64,000 nucleotides of DNA from positions 8,522,739-8,586,738 of the forward strand of contig OZ017767.1 of NCBI GenBank assembly GCA_963969345.1, written 5' to 3'. Every line of letters starts with the position of its first letter. The stretch's first letter is position 1. The translations under genes were made by a program, and so were the position numbers. The notes beneath the pieces are model-generated. The model worked only from the letters and a program-made list of their open reading frames with translations, ran no database searches and was not told the origin of the DNA. Of this stretch, positions 22,895 through 34,769 are shown piece after piece. The stretch comes from Turbatrix aceti (taxonomy: Eukaryota; Nematoda; Chromadorea; Rhabditida; Panagrolaimidae).

Positions 22895-24759
22895 TTGTCA
22901 TTTTGAAAAAACGTTTCAAAAATTTTTAGGCTTTAAAACAAAAACTTTGGTTACACTAACAAGGGAAATTTTAGGCAGCATTTTGAAAATTCTTCACGAA
23001 ACTTTGCCAAAAATTTTAAAAGCCGAGGTACATAATGATGGACGTAGTTTTGAATCCGATAAAAATATAAGAATCAGGGTTTTCTAATTTGACTTTTTTT
23101 TTCATTTTCCCTGCTCGCTCCGCTTTCGCTCCTTTAATTTTAATTTTTTTTTGCGCTCGCTCCGCTCGCGCGCTTTATTTTTTTAATTCTGCCGCTCGCT
23201 CCGCTCACGAAAAGCGCCAGCGCTCCAAGTAAAATTTCAAAAATTTTTAACCAAATTGGGAGCAAAGTTTAAATTCAAAGGTTTTTCAGGTGATTACAAC
23301 TTTTTAGCAAAATTTCATGAAGAATTTCAAAACGTTGTATAATACTTTCTTTGTGCGTTTAGTTTATTTGGGGCAATGACATTCTTTTACTCAATCATTT
23401 TTATTCTTGTTTCCTCTTGAACAAATAACCATTGTTTAAAATTTTGAAGACATAAAGTTTGTGAAACATTTTTGGCACCGGGACTGGTTGACCATTCTCC
23501 CAGGGACTGGCGAGCGAGCCACGAGGGCGAGGCAGAGAAGTCATCATTCTGGTCGGCGGGAGGTCGCGCGTGGCAAGCGCTCGTCCCGGTTGGGACACGC
23601 AGCACTATGCGCCCATGGTTCTGACACGAAAACGTTTTCTGACGTATTTTTTAGAATTTTACATACCCAATGTGTCTAAATGTTAGAAACAAGCAGTATT
23701 TTTGGGGTTATCGATTATGGCGGATTTAACGGTGCTATCAAAAATTTTATTTTCGCTCAATAAATAGCAAAACAAAATTGTATTTTTTGTCTTTATTAGC
23801 GAAAATCACAATAAATTAGCTTATCGTAATCAGCGGTATCGAAAACCCCGGTGTGGAAAAAATGAGCAAATTCGGTGCATGAAATAAAAAATAATTTCAA
23901 TTCCAAATTTTTTTTCATACAAAAAGTGCGCGCTGAAGCATTTCAGTCGAAGGAGAACACAGTGCGCGCATGCAAATGCGCGTAGTGTGTTGCCTTCGGA
24001 AGCTTCGTGCCAAGCCGGTTAACCATTCTTATATATGAACTTTGGCATAGTGATCCAGTTCATCTTAAACTTTGCAATGAACTTTGCCCGGTAAAAAAAT
24101 ATTAATTTTGAACCGTGAAAATTAATTATTACTATTAATTTTTAATTCGAAATAAATTCTTATTTCATGAACAGAATTTTTTTGTTTTTTGCTTCCGGGG
24201 GTTTTCAAGGACGTAGAACACGATGCAATAATTTATTGTGATATCGGCTAATAATTTCGTGAGTTACAGTAATTTTTACCTCAAATTATCGATTTATCGA
24301 TCGAATTTTGATTTTTTGATGGCACCATTAAATCGGCCGTAGCCGATTACCCCCAGAACCATTTTCATGTCCGAAATATATCTACTCTGTGCATGTGAAA
24401 ATAGCAAAAAAAAAGTTTTCGTGTCAAAACCATGGGCGCATAGTGCGCAGCGGTCGTCGTCATCGAGTCATCGCTTACGTGTCTAATTGTTCACGGTTGT
24501 TGTGCGTAGGATTCTACTGATAAACTCTTGTCCACTACGAAGTGTCTGAGGTCTATGAGGAAGCGCGAGCTAGCCGGGAGACCCCGGTAGCAAATGGTGA
24601 CGAGAGTGCTATTCGAACTACGCCTACGAGAGACCACGCTAGCAATTTTATTACACATAATATAAGGCTTCAAAGGCCGGATCAACCGATAATCTGAAAG
24701 GGCAAAATCTGGGCAACATGGAAGGCAATGCGCGTTGGGAGGAGAAAATGACTCAATGG
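22895..24759. other. Intergenic, repeat-derived
   Basis: No gene supported. GCTCGCTCCGCTC-type short repeats lie at about 23105-23225. From about 24190 the sequence resembles the left arm of the 12017-13375 foldback (GGGGTTTTCAAGGACGTAGA compared with its GGGGTTTTCATAGACGCGGA). This part is therefore probably the unpaired flank of a decayed foldback whose paired core is 24760-25791. Confidence 0.45.
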
Positions 24760-25791
24760 GGGCTTTTTTGCGTTTTTTTTGAAAGTGATGTCTGTTTGCC
24801 GGCATTTTTCGTGTATTCATAGTTATTTCTTAGTTTTGGCCCTTTCCAATGTTATTAAGCTCAGTCTGACGAGTCTAGCCGTTTTTCAGCTGAGTTGATA
24901 GCTTTACTGCAAAGCTCAGTACATCGCTTCAAAAACATCAATTTTTTTTATGCATTTTCAATCATTCTGGATCCAAAAGTGAACGATTTTGAGTTTTCTC
25001 AACACTCCGACCTCAGACCTACTCTACACTCGGTGGGAAAACCAAAACTGGCATGAAAGCTTCCACCGTTTTTATACAGTAGCCGATTATAATCTAACGG
25101 TTTTGACCCACTTCGTCGATTTTGCTGAAACAAAGCGATTTTGTGCCAAATGCACTCCGGTAGACTAATTTGGACTCGCTGATGTCAAAAAACACAAAAA
25201 CAAGTTACCATTTCAACGTTCAACCTTTGTAGGCCGTGTGGATTTTGGCGTCTATAAAACAATAGGTAACAGTACGCGCGCTTAGTGTTCCCCGTTCTAC
25301 CGTTTGTGTCCTTCGTATTTAGGCATCTATAATGTGCGAAATATTGCTTGTTTTTGTGTTTTTTGACATCAGCGAGTCCAAATTAGTCTACCGGAGTGCA
25401 TTTGGCACAAAATCGCTTTGTTTCAGCAAAATCGACGAAGTGGGTCAAATCCGTTAGATTATAATCGGCTACTGTATAAAAACGGTGGAAGCTTTCATGC
25501 CAGTTTTGGTTTTCCCACCGAGTGTAGAGTAGGTCTGAGGTCGGAGTGTTGAGAAAACTCAAAATCGTTCACTTTTGGATCCAGAATGATTGAAAATGCA
25601 TAAAAAAATTTGATGTTTTTGAAGCGATGTACTGAGCTTTGCAGTAAAGCTATCAACTCAGCTGAAAAACGGCTAGACTCGTCAGACTGAGCTTAATAAC
25701 GTTGGAAAGGGCCAAAACTAAGAAATAACTATGAATACACGAAAAATGCCGGCAAACAGACATCACTTTCAAAAAAAACGCAAAAAAGCCC
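24760..25791. mobile_element. Foldback element core
   Basis: Arms of about 445 bp (24760-25205 and 25350-25791) around a loop of about 145 bp. The arms begin GGGCTTTTTTGCG and are almost identical. Flanks on both sides resemble parts of the TTAA foldback at 12017-13375, but no target duplication was found, so the full element is probably larger and degraded. Its interior (GGCATTTTTCGTGTATTC and following) is homologous to that of the next element at 26113. Confidence 0.8.
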
Positions 25792-26112
25792 GCACAACTT
25801 TCGTGTCGGGAGTCGTACGCATAGTGGTCATGTTCAAAAAAATGCCCTGAAGCCAATTTTTGATTTTTTTGCTTACGGTTACTTCGATAGGATTTGTTAT
25901 GTCCAAAAGATTGCATTATTATTATGCAACTTGATTTATAGGCATTTTACATTTTCCTTCCGATGTATGTACTAGATTCTGGGATTCAAGGAACGTGATC
26001 AGTGATGGTTTCGTGTATGTTTCTGTTCATGCAAAAACGTTTTTATAATATTTTTCATTTCATTTCATTTATTCTCTATCTCGTACGCACCATATCATAC
26101 ATACAACACTAC

Positions 26113-27231
26113 CACTACGCGTCAATAGGTCTCGACGCGAAAATTTTTTGAGTTTTTATAAAGTGTTGTGTATTCGTCGGCATTTTTCACATGTTCATGC
26201 ATTCTCATTCGTTTTGGCACTTTTCAATGTTATTAGGCTAAGACTGAGCTAACTAACCGTCCCTGGGCTGAGTTGATAAGTTATCGGAGAAATATGCTAG
26301 AAGGCGCTAAAGTTGCCTATTTTGAAAACGCATTTCAGGTTTTTTCTCCATACCTGTAGTGTACAGATGAATTCTGGGGCTGATACCGAGTTGCCCATAC
26401 CTATAGCTCGGAGGCCCACCCAACTTTACCCCAGTCGGCGATTATTAGTTTTCGAGTTATTCACGATTTTATATTCAGTGCTTTCAGATGCTCCCTTCGG
26501 TTTGGTCGAGGGAAGTCCAATATGCACGATTTCACTTTTCTGAGGTATATCGACCCCAAGGATGTCAAAAAACAAAAAATAAAACGGCTATCGTAACGCA
26601 GAAGCTCAATAAAAAATCACCAAAATATACGCGGTTTGCACCTCTCGAAGAGAGGGGAACACTACGCGCGCACTAATGTTCCCCGTCCTCTCCTTGTTTT
26701 CAGCTAGTTTTGAAGGACCGTATCACAGCCTGTATTGAGCTTCTGCGTTACGATAGCCGTTTTATTTTTTGTTTTTTGACATCCTTGGGGTCGATATACC
26801 TCAGAAAAGTGAAATCGTGCATATTGGACTTCCCTCGACCAAACCGAAGGGAGCATCTGAAAGCACTGAATATAAAATCGTGAATAACTCGAAAACTAAT
26901 AATCGCCGACTGGGGTAAAGTTGGGTGGGCCTCCGAGCTATAGGTATGGGCAACTCGGTATCAGCCCCAGAATTCATCTGTACACTACAGGTATGGAGAA
27001 AAAACCTGAAATGCGTTTTCAAAATAGGCAACTTTAGCGCCTTCTAGCATATTTCTCCGATAACTTATCAACTCAGCCCAGGGACGGTTAGTTAGCTCAG
27101 TCTTAGCCTAATAACATTGAAAAGTGCCAAAACGAATGAGAATGCATGAACATGTGAAAAATGCCGACGAATACACAACACTTTATAAAAACTCAAAAAA
27201 TTTTCGCGTCGAGACCTATTGACGCGTAGTG
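26113..27231. mobile_element. Foldback element with possible 6-bp target duplication
   Basis: Inverted termini CACTACGCGTCAATAGGTCT; arms of about 500 bp (26113-26612 and 26731-27231) with a loop of about 118 bp. An identical 76-codon open frame in both arms shows near-identity. CACTAC precedes the left end (26107-26112) and follows the right end (27232-27237). Because the element also starts CACTAC, the duplication length is not certain. Interior sequence is related to the neighbour at 24760-25791. Confidence 0.82.
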
Positions 27232-27373
27232 CACTACAATGAACAGTGTTCAGCAGCATTGTTGTGGTGTTTTTATAATATGGTGCATATAATATGGTTG
27301 TGAAAAAGTTACGATTAGAAGACTCAACCAAATGACAGAAAACAAAAATACAAAGAAAAAACGCACAAAAAGA

Positions 27374-29119
27374 TTAGTCAAAATCAATTGCTGTAGTAGC
27401 CCAACTCTTTGCATTTTCCAGCACATTACCTGAAGTTATGTAGTAAATTTCTTTGATCTTTGGGCCGATGTACTTCAGATGAAACAACGTGTCACGGGCT
27501 TCCAGAATATTGTCAACCGAAATAGATTTTTCCATCGAAGATTCTACTATAAGTTTCATCTTGCTTTTGTGATTTTTTTGGATTTCCTTGAGTTTGTCAA
27601 CCATAAAATTCTGGTTTGTTTGTTTTAAAATTACTTCTTCCTTTCGAATCTCAACGTCCAGAAGTTTGTCGAAGTATTCGTTGTGTTCATAGATGGCGTG
27701 CTCATTTAAGAAAGTCATAAATGTTTTCACAGAGCTGAGAATTACATCTAGCTCTTTCTCCAATTCCTGCATAATATTTTTGAGAGAGGCTTTCGAATCA
27801 GTAGAATTAAGGGCATCTTTTAAGGCTTGAGATAATATGGTCTCACGCACAACCATGCGCTGCTCGTAGTCAATGTGCATGTGCGCTTTGTAGGAGCAGT
27901 AGTGGCCTTTTTCAGCGCACTTGTAGCACGTATTTCTGCCACCCATTGCAGCGCAGTTGAGCAGTCGCTTTTCGGGAAGATTCTTTAGTTGAACCCCTTG
28001 TAGGTAACATGGGTCATGACAAACCTGCGAATATGTGGTCGATATTTTGTTTTTTGTGCCATAAATCGGTGTAGCTGTTATACAAGTTTTGGACGTGCAG
28101 ACTGTTTGCGGTTTTTCAAGTCGACGAATTTCGATATCATAAACTCGGAAATCACAATTTTTCATTGTCGCCATGTTATTCACGTTATCGGCGATGACAA
28201 GAGTGTTTTGCGCCAAGAGAGTTGTTACGGTGGCAAGGGGTTCAAGAAGCAGAACAGCTGTTATTCGGGCCTCATTTAGTGTAATCGAATTCTGATCCGT
28301 ATGGGATTTTACCTTTGTAACTTTGTCCAATAGACAATACATTTCCTCCCGAGTGTGATTCCAACTTTTTATGCATCGACGAAGATCATTTTTTGAAACA
28401 GATTTTGGTTCCTGGTTATAAAACCCTTGAAGCCGAAAACCTTCGTTATCAATAAAGAATGTGTTCTAAAAATATAGTTTTTTTATAAGAATTATGTTTT
28501 TATTAAACCATACATTGCTGGTAAGGTCAATTTCCATGTTTGAAGTGGTTTTCAATTCATTTAGATATTTTCGAAGAAGCTGTAGCGACTCACCTCCACG
28601 AAAATTATATGCCGCACTATTTGTAAAAACGAAAAAAATGTTTTTGCGTTCTTTTTGATAAATCACTTTTAGGATTTCAGTTAGGCAGTACTTATATTCG
28701 GTGGAGAGTCTGCTGTCCTGCTGGGTATGCAAAATCAAGATGCCATGCAGCTCAGTAAACGTCGACAAAGCTGTCAGGATGTGTGATACAGTTTGATTGT
28801 CTCCGGTGTCTCCGATGCCGGGAGCATCAATGAAGTTATATTTTTTGTCATTCATAGCAAATTCATAAATTCTCGGGTTTTGGGTGCAGGACTGGCCATT
28901 GATGTCTAATTCGTTGTCGTACCTAGTTCCTAACTGAATGTTAAATCCACTTCCTGAGTCGGATTCCATGTAGTATTTTGTCGGGATGACACATATTGGC
29001 GATGATCGAAGCGCTTCTTTAAATGTATCATACACCAAGAAGTTGGCAAAGGAGTTAATCAATGTAGATTTTCCAACACCTGATTTTCCCAACAGAAGAA
29101 TGTTGTAGTGTTCACTCAT
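27374..29119 (-). CDS. P-loop GTPase with Cys/His-rich and coiled-coil C-terminus
   Basis: Two exons (28514-29119, 27374-28465) with a 48-bp intron give 565 residues. The N-terminal G domain has GKSGVGKS at residues 11-18 (G1, phosphate loop) and DAPGIGDT at 98-105 (G3), with a candidate base-specificity loop at FVFTNS. This is the layout of septin/AIG1-like GTPases. About residues 300-410 hold a Cys/His cluster (CTSKTC, CHDPC, CYKCAEKGHYC, HMHIDYE) of the kind that binds zinc. The rest is predicted helical coiled coil. I associate this combination with a large uncharacterised GTPase family found unevenly in invertebrates, fish and protists, recalled as DUF8206-like, without database support. 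ATG 29119 lies directly after TTTTTTTCAG, an acceptor or trans-splice site; the frame upstream of it is therefore not used. Confidence 0.82.
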
Positions 29120-29440
29120 GACTGAAAAAAACAAAAAATTAGCGTATTTACAAAATATGAAGGCAAACAAATAAAATATTTTATTTTATTAACGCAGTAT
29201 TGGGACGTTAAATTCTGTTGACACTGAAACGTATCACTCTGCTTCAAAAAATTATCCAAATATCGAAATCGTGCAAGCAAAATGTGTGTGCACGCTGCAT
29301 TGCTATGTATTTTAATATAATCAATAATGTATAAGAAAAAATCGCAAAAACAATGTTTCCAAAAATAATACTTTTCGATTATACATTTGACATAAATCAT
29401 ACAAAAATAAGAGTAATCAAAAATCTATCGCAAATTACAT

Positions 29441-29695
29441 ATGTCGGATGATTATCGTCGGGTGATCGTCAGCACAAAAGAATTATGCATTGCAAAAAAT
29501 GTTGTCAAAAAAAAATCTACTTCGAAATCTATTGAAAAATCGTATCAATTGCCCCCAATCAAGCCAAATTTTGCTCGGTTGACAACTCTAATGATGGACT
29601 CTAAATTTCTAAATTTCGAGCATAGCGACTCGAAATTTTTGAGCCAAACCGTTGCCATTTCTATAGCCATCGCACTTCTTTACATCCTAGTTTAA
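29441..29695 (+). CDS. Doubtful small ORF with C-terminal hydrophobic tail
   Basis: 84 codons from a true ATG. The N-terminal two thirds are Lys/Ser-rich and the last 20 residues are hydrophobic (SQTVAISIAIALLYILV), resembling a tail anchor. Part of it overlaps a sequence related to MITE ends (near 29570-29590), no intron or homologue is visible, and chance is quite possible. It is divergent from the GTPase gene. Confidence 0.2.
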   Translation: MSDDYRRVIVSTKELCIAKNVVKKKSTSKSIEKSYQLPPIKPNFARLTTLMMDSKFLNFEHSDSKFLSQTVAISIAIALLYILV

Positions 29696-29855
29696 AAATT
29701 TCGCGGCGACAAAATTTTGACATCAAAACGTAATATTTTCGTATTGTTTGAGTCATTTTTTTAGGCTTGGCTCGGAATTCTCCTAGCCGAGCATTTGAAC
29801 GAGCGGCTCGGCTCGAATGCTCGGAAGCTTGGCTTAAACGACAACTCTGTGTGAC

Positions 29856-29985
29856 ATTAAATTGGAAAACCATGACAGTAAGCAGAAGGACGGCATTTCC
29901 GAGAAAACACTTTTGAGCATCGATACTAACAAAAACGATAGTCAGCAATCACAGACACATTCACAGGAAACTTTGCACTACCGCT
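29856..29985 (+). repeat. Dispersed repeat, copy 2
   Basis: Diverged direct copy of 18972-19095, containing GGAAAACCATGACAGTAAGC and CACAGGAAACTTTGCACTAC, next to a hAT-MITE fragment. Confidence 0.7.
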
Positions 29986-30461
29986 ACACTTTTCGCGGTG
30001 CTTCAAGTTGACAAATTTCGATATTACAATCTTTGCGATTCATTCAAAGATATTGAGATATGAATCATAGAAGGTTTGACTTTTTTGCTTTTTTCCAATA
30101 GGCGTGAAAAAGTCAAAAACATGACGTATTGTTGCGTCATGACGCAAGACATCTTTGTCAATGTTGCGTTTGGTAGCAATTCGTTTTGCTTTGACAAATA
30201 AGGTATGGATACTGGTTATACAACTTTTGAAGACGAAATTCCCTTTATTTGTTTTTGAATGCAACCCACTTTGTGCAAACCTTTTTATTATTTCAATAAA
30301 ATTTAATGAAACAATGAATCACATTTTCATAAACGAATTATATAATGCTAAACTGCGAAAAGTCAAGGCGACGGCACTATGCATCGGAGATGCGGGCAGA
30401 AGTAGCCGTAAGCGACGCGGGCGTCTTCGCACGAATAGTAAGAAGCCTAAAATTTGTGATT

Positions 30462-31283
30462 TTACAATTCAAACAATTTAGACTTTTTCATTTGACATAC
30501 CACAGGTCCACACTGCTGGTTGATGTACTGCTGCTGGCAGGATGTAAGCACATCTACCGAAGTGCAGATATCGGCATAGTTCACCTGGCTGTTAAAATTA
30601 GTGTAGCAGGTGTCATCAAGGGCAAGCGAGGTTGTGCAGAGGTACGATCGCTGATCTTCGATCACTAAAAAAATTGCAAAAAATAGAAAAAATATCAAAG
30701 AGTTATGTATAATTTACGTTGATAAGCAACGTTGCAGTAAAAGTCGAGGTGCTGGAAGAGACGAACGAAGCTCGCTGCTGCCTGCGGATTATCGGTGTAC
30801 TGCATGAGTGAGAAGAAGTTGACACAGGTGTAGTACATGGCCTGGCCGATTTCTGTATAAAACCGATCACGGGCACTGGAAAGGTAAATTTTTTTTTTGA
30901 AAAATCTTAAAGTAATAAATGAAATCTTACTGGCATACGTGCTGGTACGCAGAGTAGTTTCCACTGGCCAAAAGTCGACGAATCAAAACAAACACCTGTC
31001 CGGACTGGGTCCAGTCAATTGTGCCATTCGTGAAGTGGTTTACAAATTTGTTCCACGGATCCAGATAGATGCCCTGGTAGGGGCAGAGTCCGGGAGCTAC
31101 GGCTTTGCTTGACGCGGACATGAGCTTCATGATGACGTCATCACTGGCGTAGTTCTCCACAAGCATGTCAAAGTACATCGGAGATTCGACAGGTGTCGAA
31201 GCCGATTGACGACTGCCATGGATGGCAGCGCCGAAAACAACGGCAATAGTCACCGACAGGCAGAGAAGCACAGGGAACCGCAT
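30462..31283 (-). CDS. Secreted cysteine-rich protein
   Basis: Three exons (30931-31283, 30718-30875, 30462-30664) give 237 residues. Residues 1-20 form a classical signal peptide (MRFPVLLCLSVTIAVVFGAA). The mature chain has ten cysteines in the lumenal or extracellular part (CPYQG, QHVC, YTCVN, FYCNV, YLCTT, DTCY, ICTS, SCQQQ, QCGP, VCQ), an even number fitting five disulfides, and N-glycosylation sequons NGT and NYS. The pattern recalls nematode secreted DUF19/T20D4.11-like proteins, but I cannot confirm this. The start at 31283 is supported by the signal peptide and by a TCCCAG acceptor one base upstream; an in-frame upstream Met would spoil the signal sequence. Role unknown. Confidence 0.78.
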
Positions 31284-31899
31284 GCTGGGACGAAAAATGG
31301 CGAATAGCTGTATCACTTTGTTAAAAATGCACAAAAAGGTGCGCTTCAACCGGATTCATGGAGCACACCTTTTCAGGCAAAAAGCCTTGATTTTATGCGT
31401 TTTTTATGGATTTTTACCGGGAAAGTGGTATGATAAAGAGAGCCGCTTCGCTAATTGACTTAGTACAGGTGTACAGGTGTACAGGCTATAAAGAGGGGGT
31501 GATAAGACCCAGAATGCAGGAACAAGTCTGTCTGACGTGCTTAATTCTAGCAAAGTTGTAAGCAAGTTATAGTTTCATTCAATAACAGAAAATGTGGCAG
31601 AAACATAAATATTATGAGCATGTTTATTAAATTAAATAAGAAAAGTCGGTACAAAAAAAATACACATGTAGCTTTCAGTCAGTGTTTGACATTTTTTATG
31701 CGCCCACCCATATTATTAATTGCACTTTTGTCCTACCAGTCATTTTTTACCCCGACAAAACGCAGAACAGAATATCACAAGGGGATAATTACGATAATAC
31801 CTGACGGCCACCTCCGGAGACTTGTTAGTCTGGCATTTGACGTTTCTGGTCAACAGTCAAATCTTTTATGTAAATATAATATTTAGCAGCGCTTCAACG
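31284..31899. other. Intergenic between divergent genes
   Basis: Shared upstream region of the secreted-protein gene and the chemoreceptor gene. It has a short GTGTACAG triplication near 31465-31490. No coding frame. Confidence 0.4.
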
Positions 31900-32976
31900 A
31901 TGACTTCCGAATTACTAAATATCGGAAATATTCAACTTTACCTGTCAGTTATCATTGCAATCCCGACAATCATTCTTTATGGATTTATCATCTGCGCAAT
32001 CAGGAGCAACGCCAAGAAAGCATGCATGGGATCGTATTATTTTCAAACCTTTGCCGTACTGTCCCTGAATAACGCATGCGCATGTGTTTGCATTATTCTC
32101 ACGGGTTACGTCTTTAACGCGCCGATTGTGAATCCCGCGTTCGAGTATCTTCCTGAACGGCATTTTTTGATAACATTTTGCGTATTTTGTAACTTTTTTA
32201 CGATTTATTTTGGAATTTTGGTAAACACCTGGTTGGCACTTAACCGGATGACAATGGTGATTTTTGTGTTAAAAAATCGTATTCCTTGGAGGGAGTTAAA
32301 AGCAGTTACGATCATCAGTTCGTTTTTGATTTCTCTGATGCTGACTGTAAATATCTGGTTTGCGGATTACGTTATAACGCACAACGATGCGCTTTGGTAC
32401 TATTGGACAAAAACGAAAGCTGGAGCATTTTGGTCACAAAGCACGATTCTAAACTGCTTCTTAGCGTGCGTCATACCTCTTGAGTTTGGCATTAATGCAA
32501 CTTCTGTGATCGTATTGTACGTTCACAAAAAGAAACATGCACAGTCTATCGAATCTCACTCTGCAGACGTTGATTTGCTCGTTTGCACGCTGGTTATTTT
32601 TGCCTGCAAGCTGGTTTCTGTTACCGGACAGGTTTGGCATTTATGGAACTATATTTATGATTACATGCTATCTGTTTTTTTTTTCAGTCTATGTATTACC
32701 TAACGGCAAACAAAACGCTACTAGACGTGGCATTTGCCTTGGGAATAAACGGCTCGATGGGCGACATGGTGCTGCCAGCATGGGTTTTGGTCATTGGAAG
32801 CTCACAACTTCGTGCGGCAATTGTGAGTTTTTTTTCGGGTCAACCATTTATGACTATGTAATTTTACACAGTTCCAGAAAAAAATCGTACGAGCAACAGT
32901 TGGAGTAAAATTTGTCTCCGTTCAACCAAGTTCGTTTGTACTGAACTCAATTGGACACCAAAATCCCACTCGATAA
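31900..32976 (+). CDS. Seven-helix serpentine chemoreceptor (Srg/Srv-like)
   Basis: Three exons (31900-32631, 32688-32822, 32872-32976) joined in phase 0 give 323 residues. Seven hydrophobic segments can be counted, with a short N-terminus before helix 1 (LYLSVIIAIPTIILYGFIIC). Helix 3 ends in NTWLALNRMT, a typical position for G-protein coupling, and the exon 2 and 3 products form helix 7 and a short tail (MVLPAWVLVIGSS, then QLRAAI). The overall look is that of nematode serpentine receptors of the Srg superfamily (Srv/Srg), used by sensory neurons to detect chemicals. The subclass is uncertain. The start lies a few bases after an ATATTTAG acceptor. It lies just upstream of three tandem genes for another multi-pass protein. 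Confidence 0.8.
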
Positions 32977-33227
32977 TTTGATTGTGTGTAAATATTTTTT
33001 ATGTTAGTAGTCACGTTAGTATATAATTCATGTAAGTAAACAGGTGCAATGTGCCAAAAAAGCATTCTGTGCATTTCTTTTGCCGTCGATGACATAAAGT
33101 CTGTTTTTCCTTAAAGGTCAACTTGAAATGTCAAACTTTCGTAAAACCCCTAAGGAATTAATTTTCTGTTTGCAAAAAGTTTTTTACCTAAATTGAAAAC
33201 AATTGTAAATATACATACATACATAAC

Positions 33228-34502
33228 ATGGAAACATACACCCAAATGGAAGATTACCTTTACATGGACGATGAATACTACTCTGACCACGATGAATACA
33301 ATTACGATGACTACGATATATTTCCCGAAGTTTTAAATACCACAGATCGATATTTTCATCTTTACATGGTTTCAAGGTACAAAGTGATGCTTGTTGCGAT
33401 TTTTCTGAACATTTCAACAATGCTTGGTTCATTTTTTCTGAATATTTGCGGTTTTGCTTATTGTTTTAAGGTTTGTGACCTTTTTTTAAGATCTTTTAAA
33501 AAATTTAACGAAAAATATTTTCTAGGCTTTTTTTATATAAAATTTAAAAAAAAATAATATTAAACAATAAATTTTTTTTGCACTTTAGAAATCAATGTTT
33601 TCAGACAATGTCGGATAAAGAAGTGGAAAAGGGATTCCTTCTATGGATCATGCACTGTCTGTGCGCTCAGATGATAATTTTTTTCGATGTAACATTCATG
33701 GCGTTTTACCTGGTGTACAAATACATGCTCATCGATATGACGGCATACGAGGCGGATACCATACAACTGCGAATCGAAAACATGATTCAAGCCGGCATGA
33801 TCGTCCGCACCGCCGTTGTGGCCCTACTAACGTCGTATCAATTTTGTATATTTTTCTTACCTCGCATCAGCACATCCGTATTCGAGTCTTTCTACATACA
33901 TATTTGCATGCTTGGATTTTGGGTTTTGGTTCTAGCTTATCGGCTGTATTGTATCGATACAGCAATGGGTTCTGGAGGTTTGGGGATTTATTTCATGCGA
34001 TTTACTGTTTTTCCACAAAAATTATCCCTGTTATACTTTTTTTACGTAGAAGTAAGTTTTGCGATCTTTTTATTTTTTTAAAGATTAAAAAAAACTTTAG
34101 GACAGGAATTTTCCAACTTATTACTTTATTGGATATTACCCCATCGTTATCAGTATGAATGTCCTAATATGCGCCGAAATTATTTTTAACATCAAACTTA
34201 GATTGAAAAATATTCGACAGTTTTTTACAGTGTTGTCTTGGCGTTCAGGAACGAGATACGCATCCAGTGTCTGGAAGATGGCAGTTCGAACGATGCTAGT
34301 GGTGATCGCGAATATTTTCTTTTTTAGACGAAATGGGTTTTCATTTTGTCCACACCATATTACGACTGTGGTCAAGTGCACTGAAATCTCAACGACCTTT
34401 CCCATTGGCACGATTCTGTTTTATCCGTACGACACATTCATGCTCACATCGGAATACCTGGATGCTGATGTTGCCGACGGCCTTGATTGTGCTTACGAAT
34501 AA
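33228..34502 (+). CDS. Multi-pass membrane protein, tandem family copy A (C-terminal frameshift)
   Basis: Exons 33228-33470, 33605-34051 and 34101-34502, with introns at the same places as the two paralogues downstream. The 81-codon first exon carries an unusual Tyr/Asp-rich N-terminus (MEDYLYMDDEYYSDHDEYNY) before the first membrane segment. About six to seven membrane helices follow, with the family motifs GTRYASSVWK and FCPHH(I/V)TT. The frame stops at 34502, but the paralogues' last helix and tail continue in the next frame (TWMLMLP..VHTHVK) to a stop at 34539. One extra base near 34459-34462 explains this, so the copy is either a fresh pseudogene or contains a sequence error. I do not recognise the family; it could be a divergent chemoreceptor class. 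Confidence 0.68.
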
Positions 34503-34769
34503 GGATATGCGAGATTTTGTTCATACACATGTGAAGTAAAAATTTTGTTGAATCAAAAATAAAACGCGAATCACAGGTTAGTTTTTAGAATTTTTCAAGT
34601 AAATTATTGTATTTATTTAACCAAAGATTGCGTTAAAAATCACCTGGATTGTGCAGTAAGCTTACCGTATAACTTGGCATGCAAAACAACAGACGCATCA
34701 ATAAAAAATACAGCACACAAACACCATGTTTTTTTTTGACAGCGCTTATCTTTAATTCACCTTACAAGA

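Larger units (their letters stand above)
29120..30461. other. Intergenic with transposon fragments
   Basis: Contains hAT-MITE fragments related to the 21462 element (about 29570-29590 and 29763-29847, both ending in GACAACTCT) and the second copy of the 18972 dispersed repeat. One weak small open frame is listed separately. Nothing else recognised. Confidence 0.4.

Noticed and set aside
26313..27031. Paired identical 76-codon frames
   Set aside because: Another consequence of palindromic arms, not genes.
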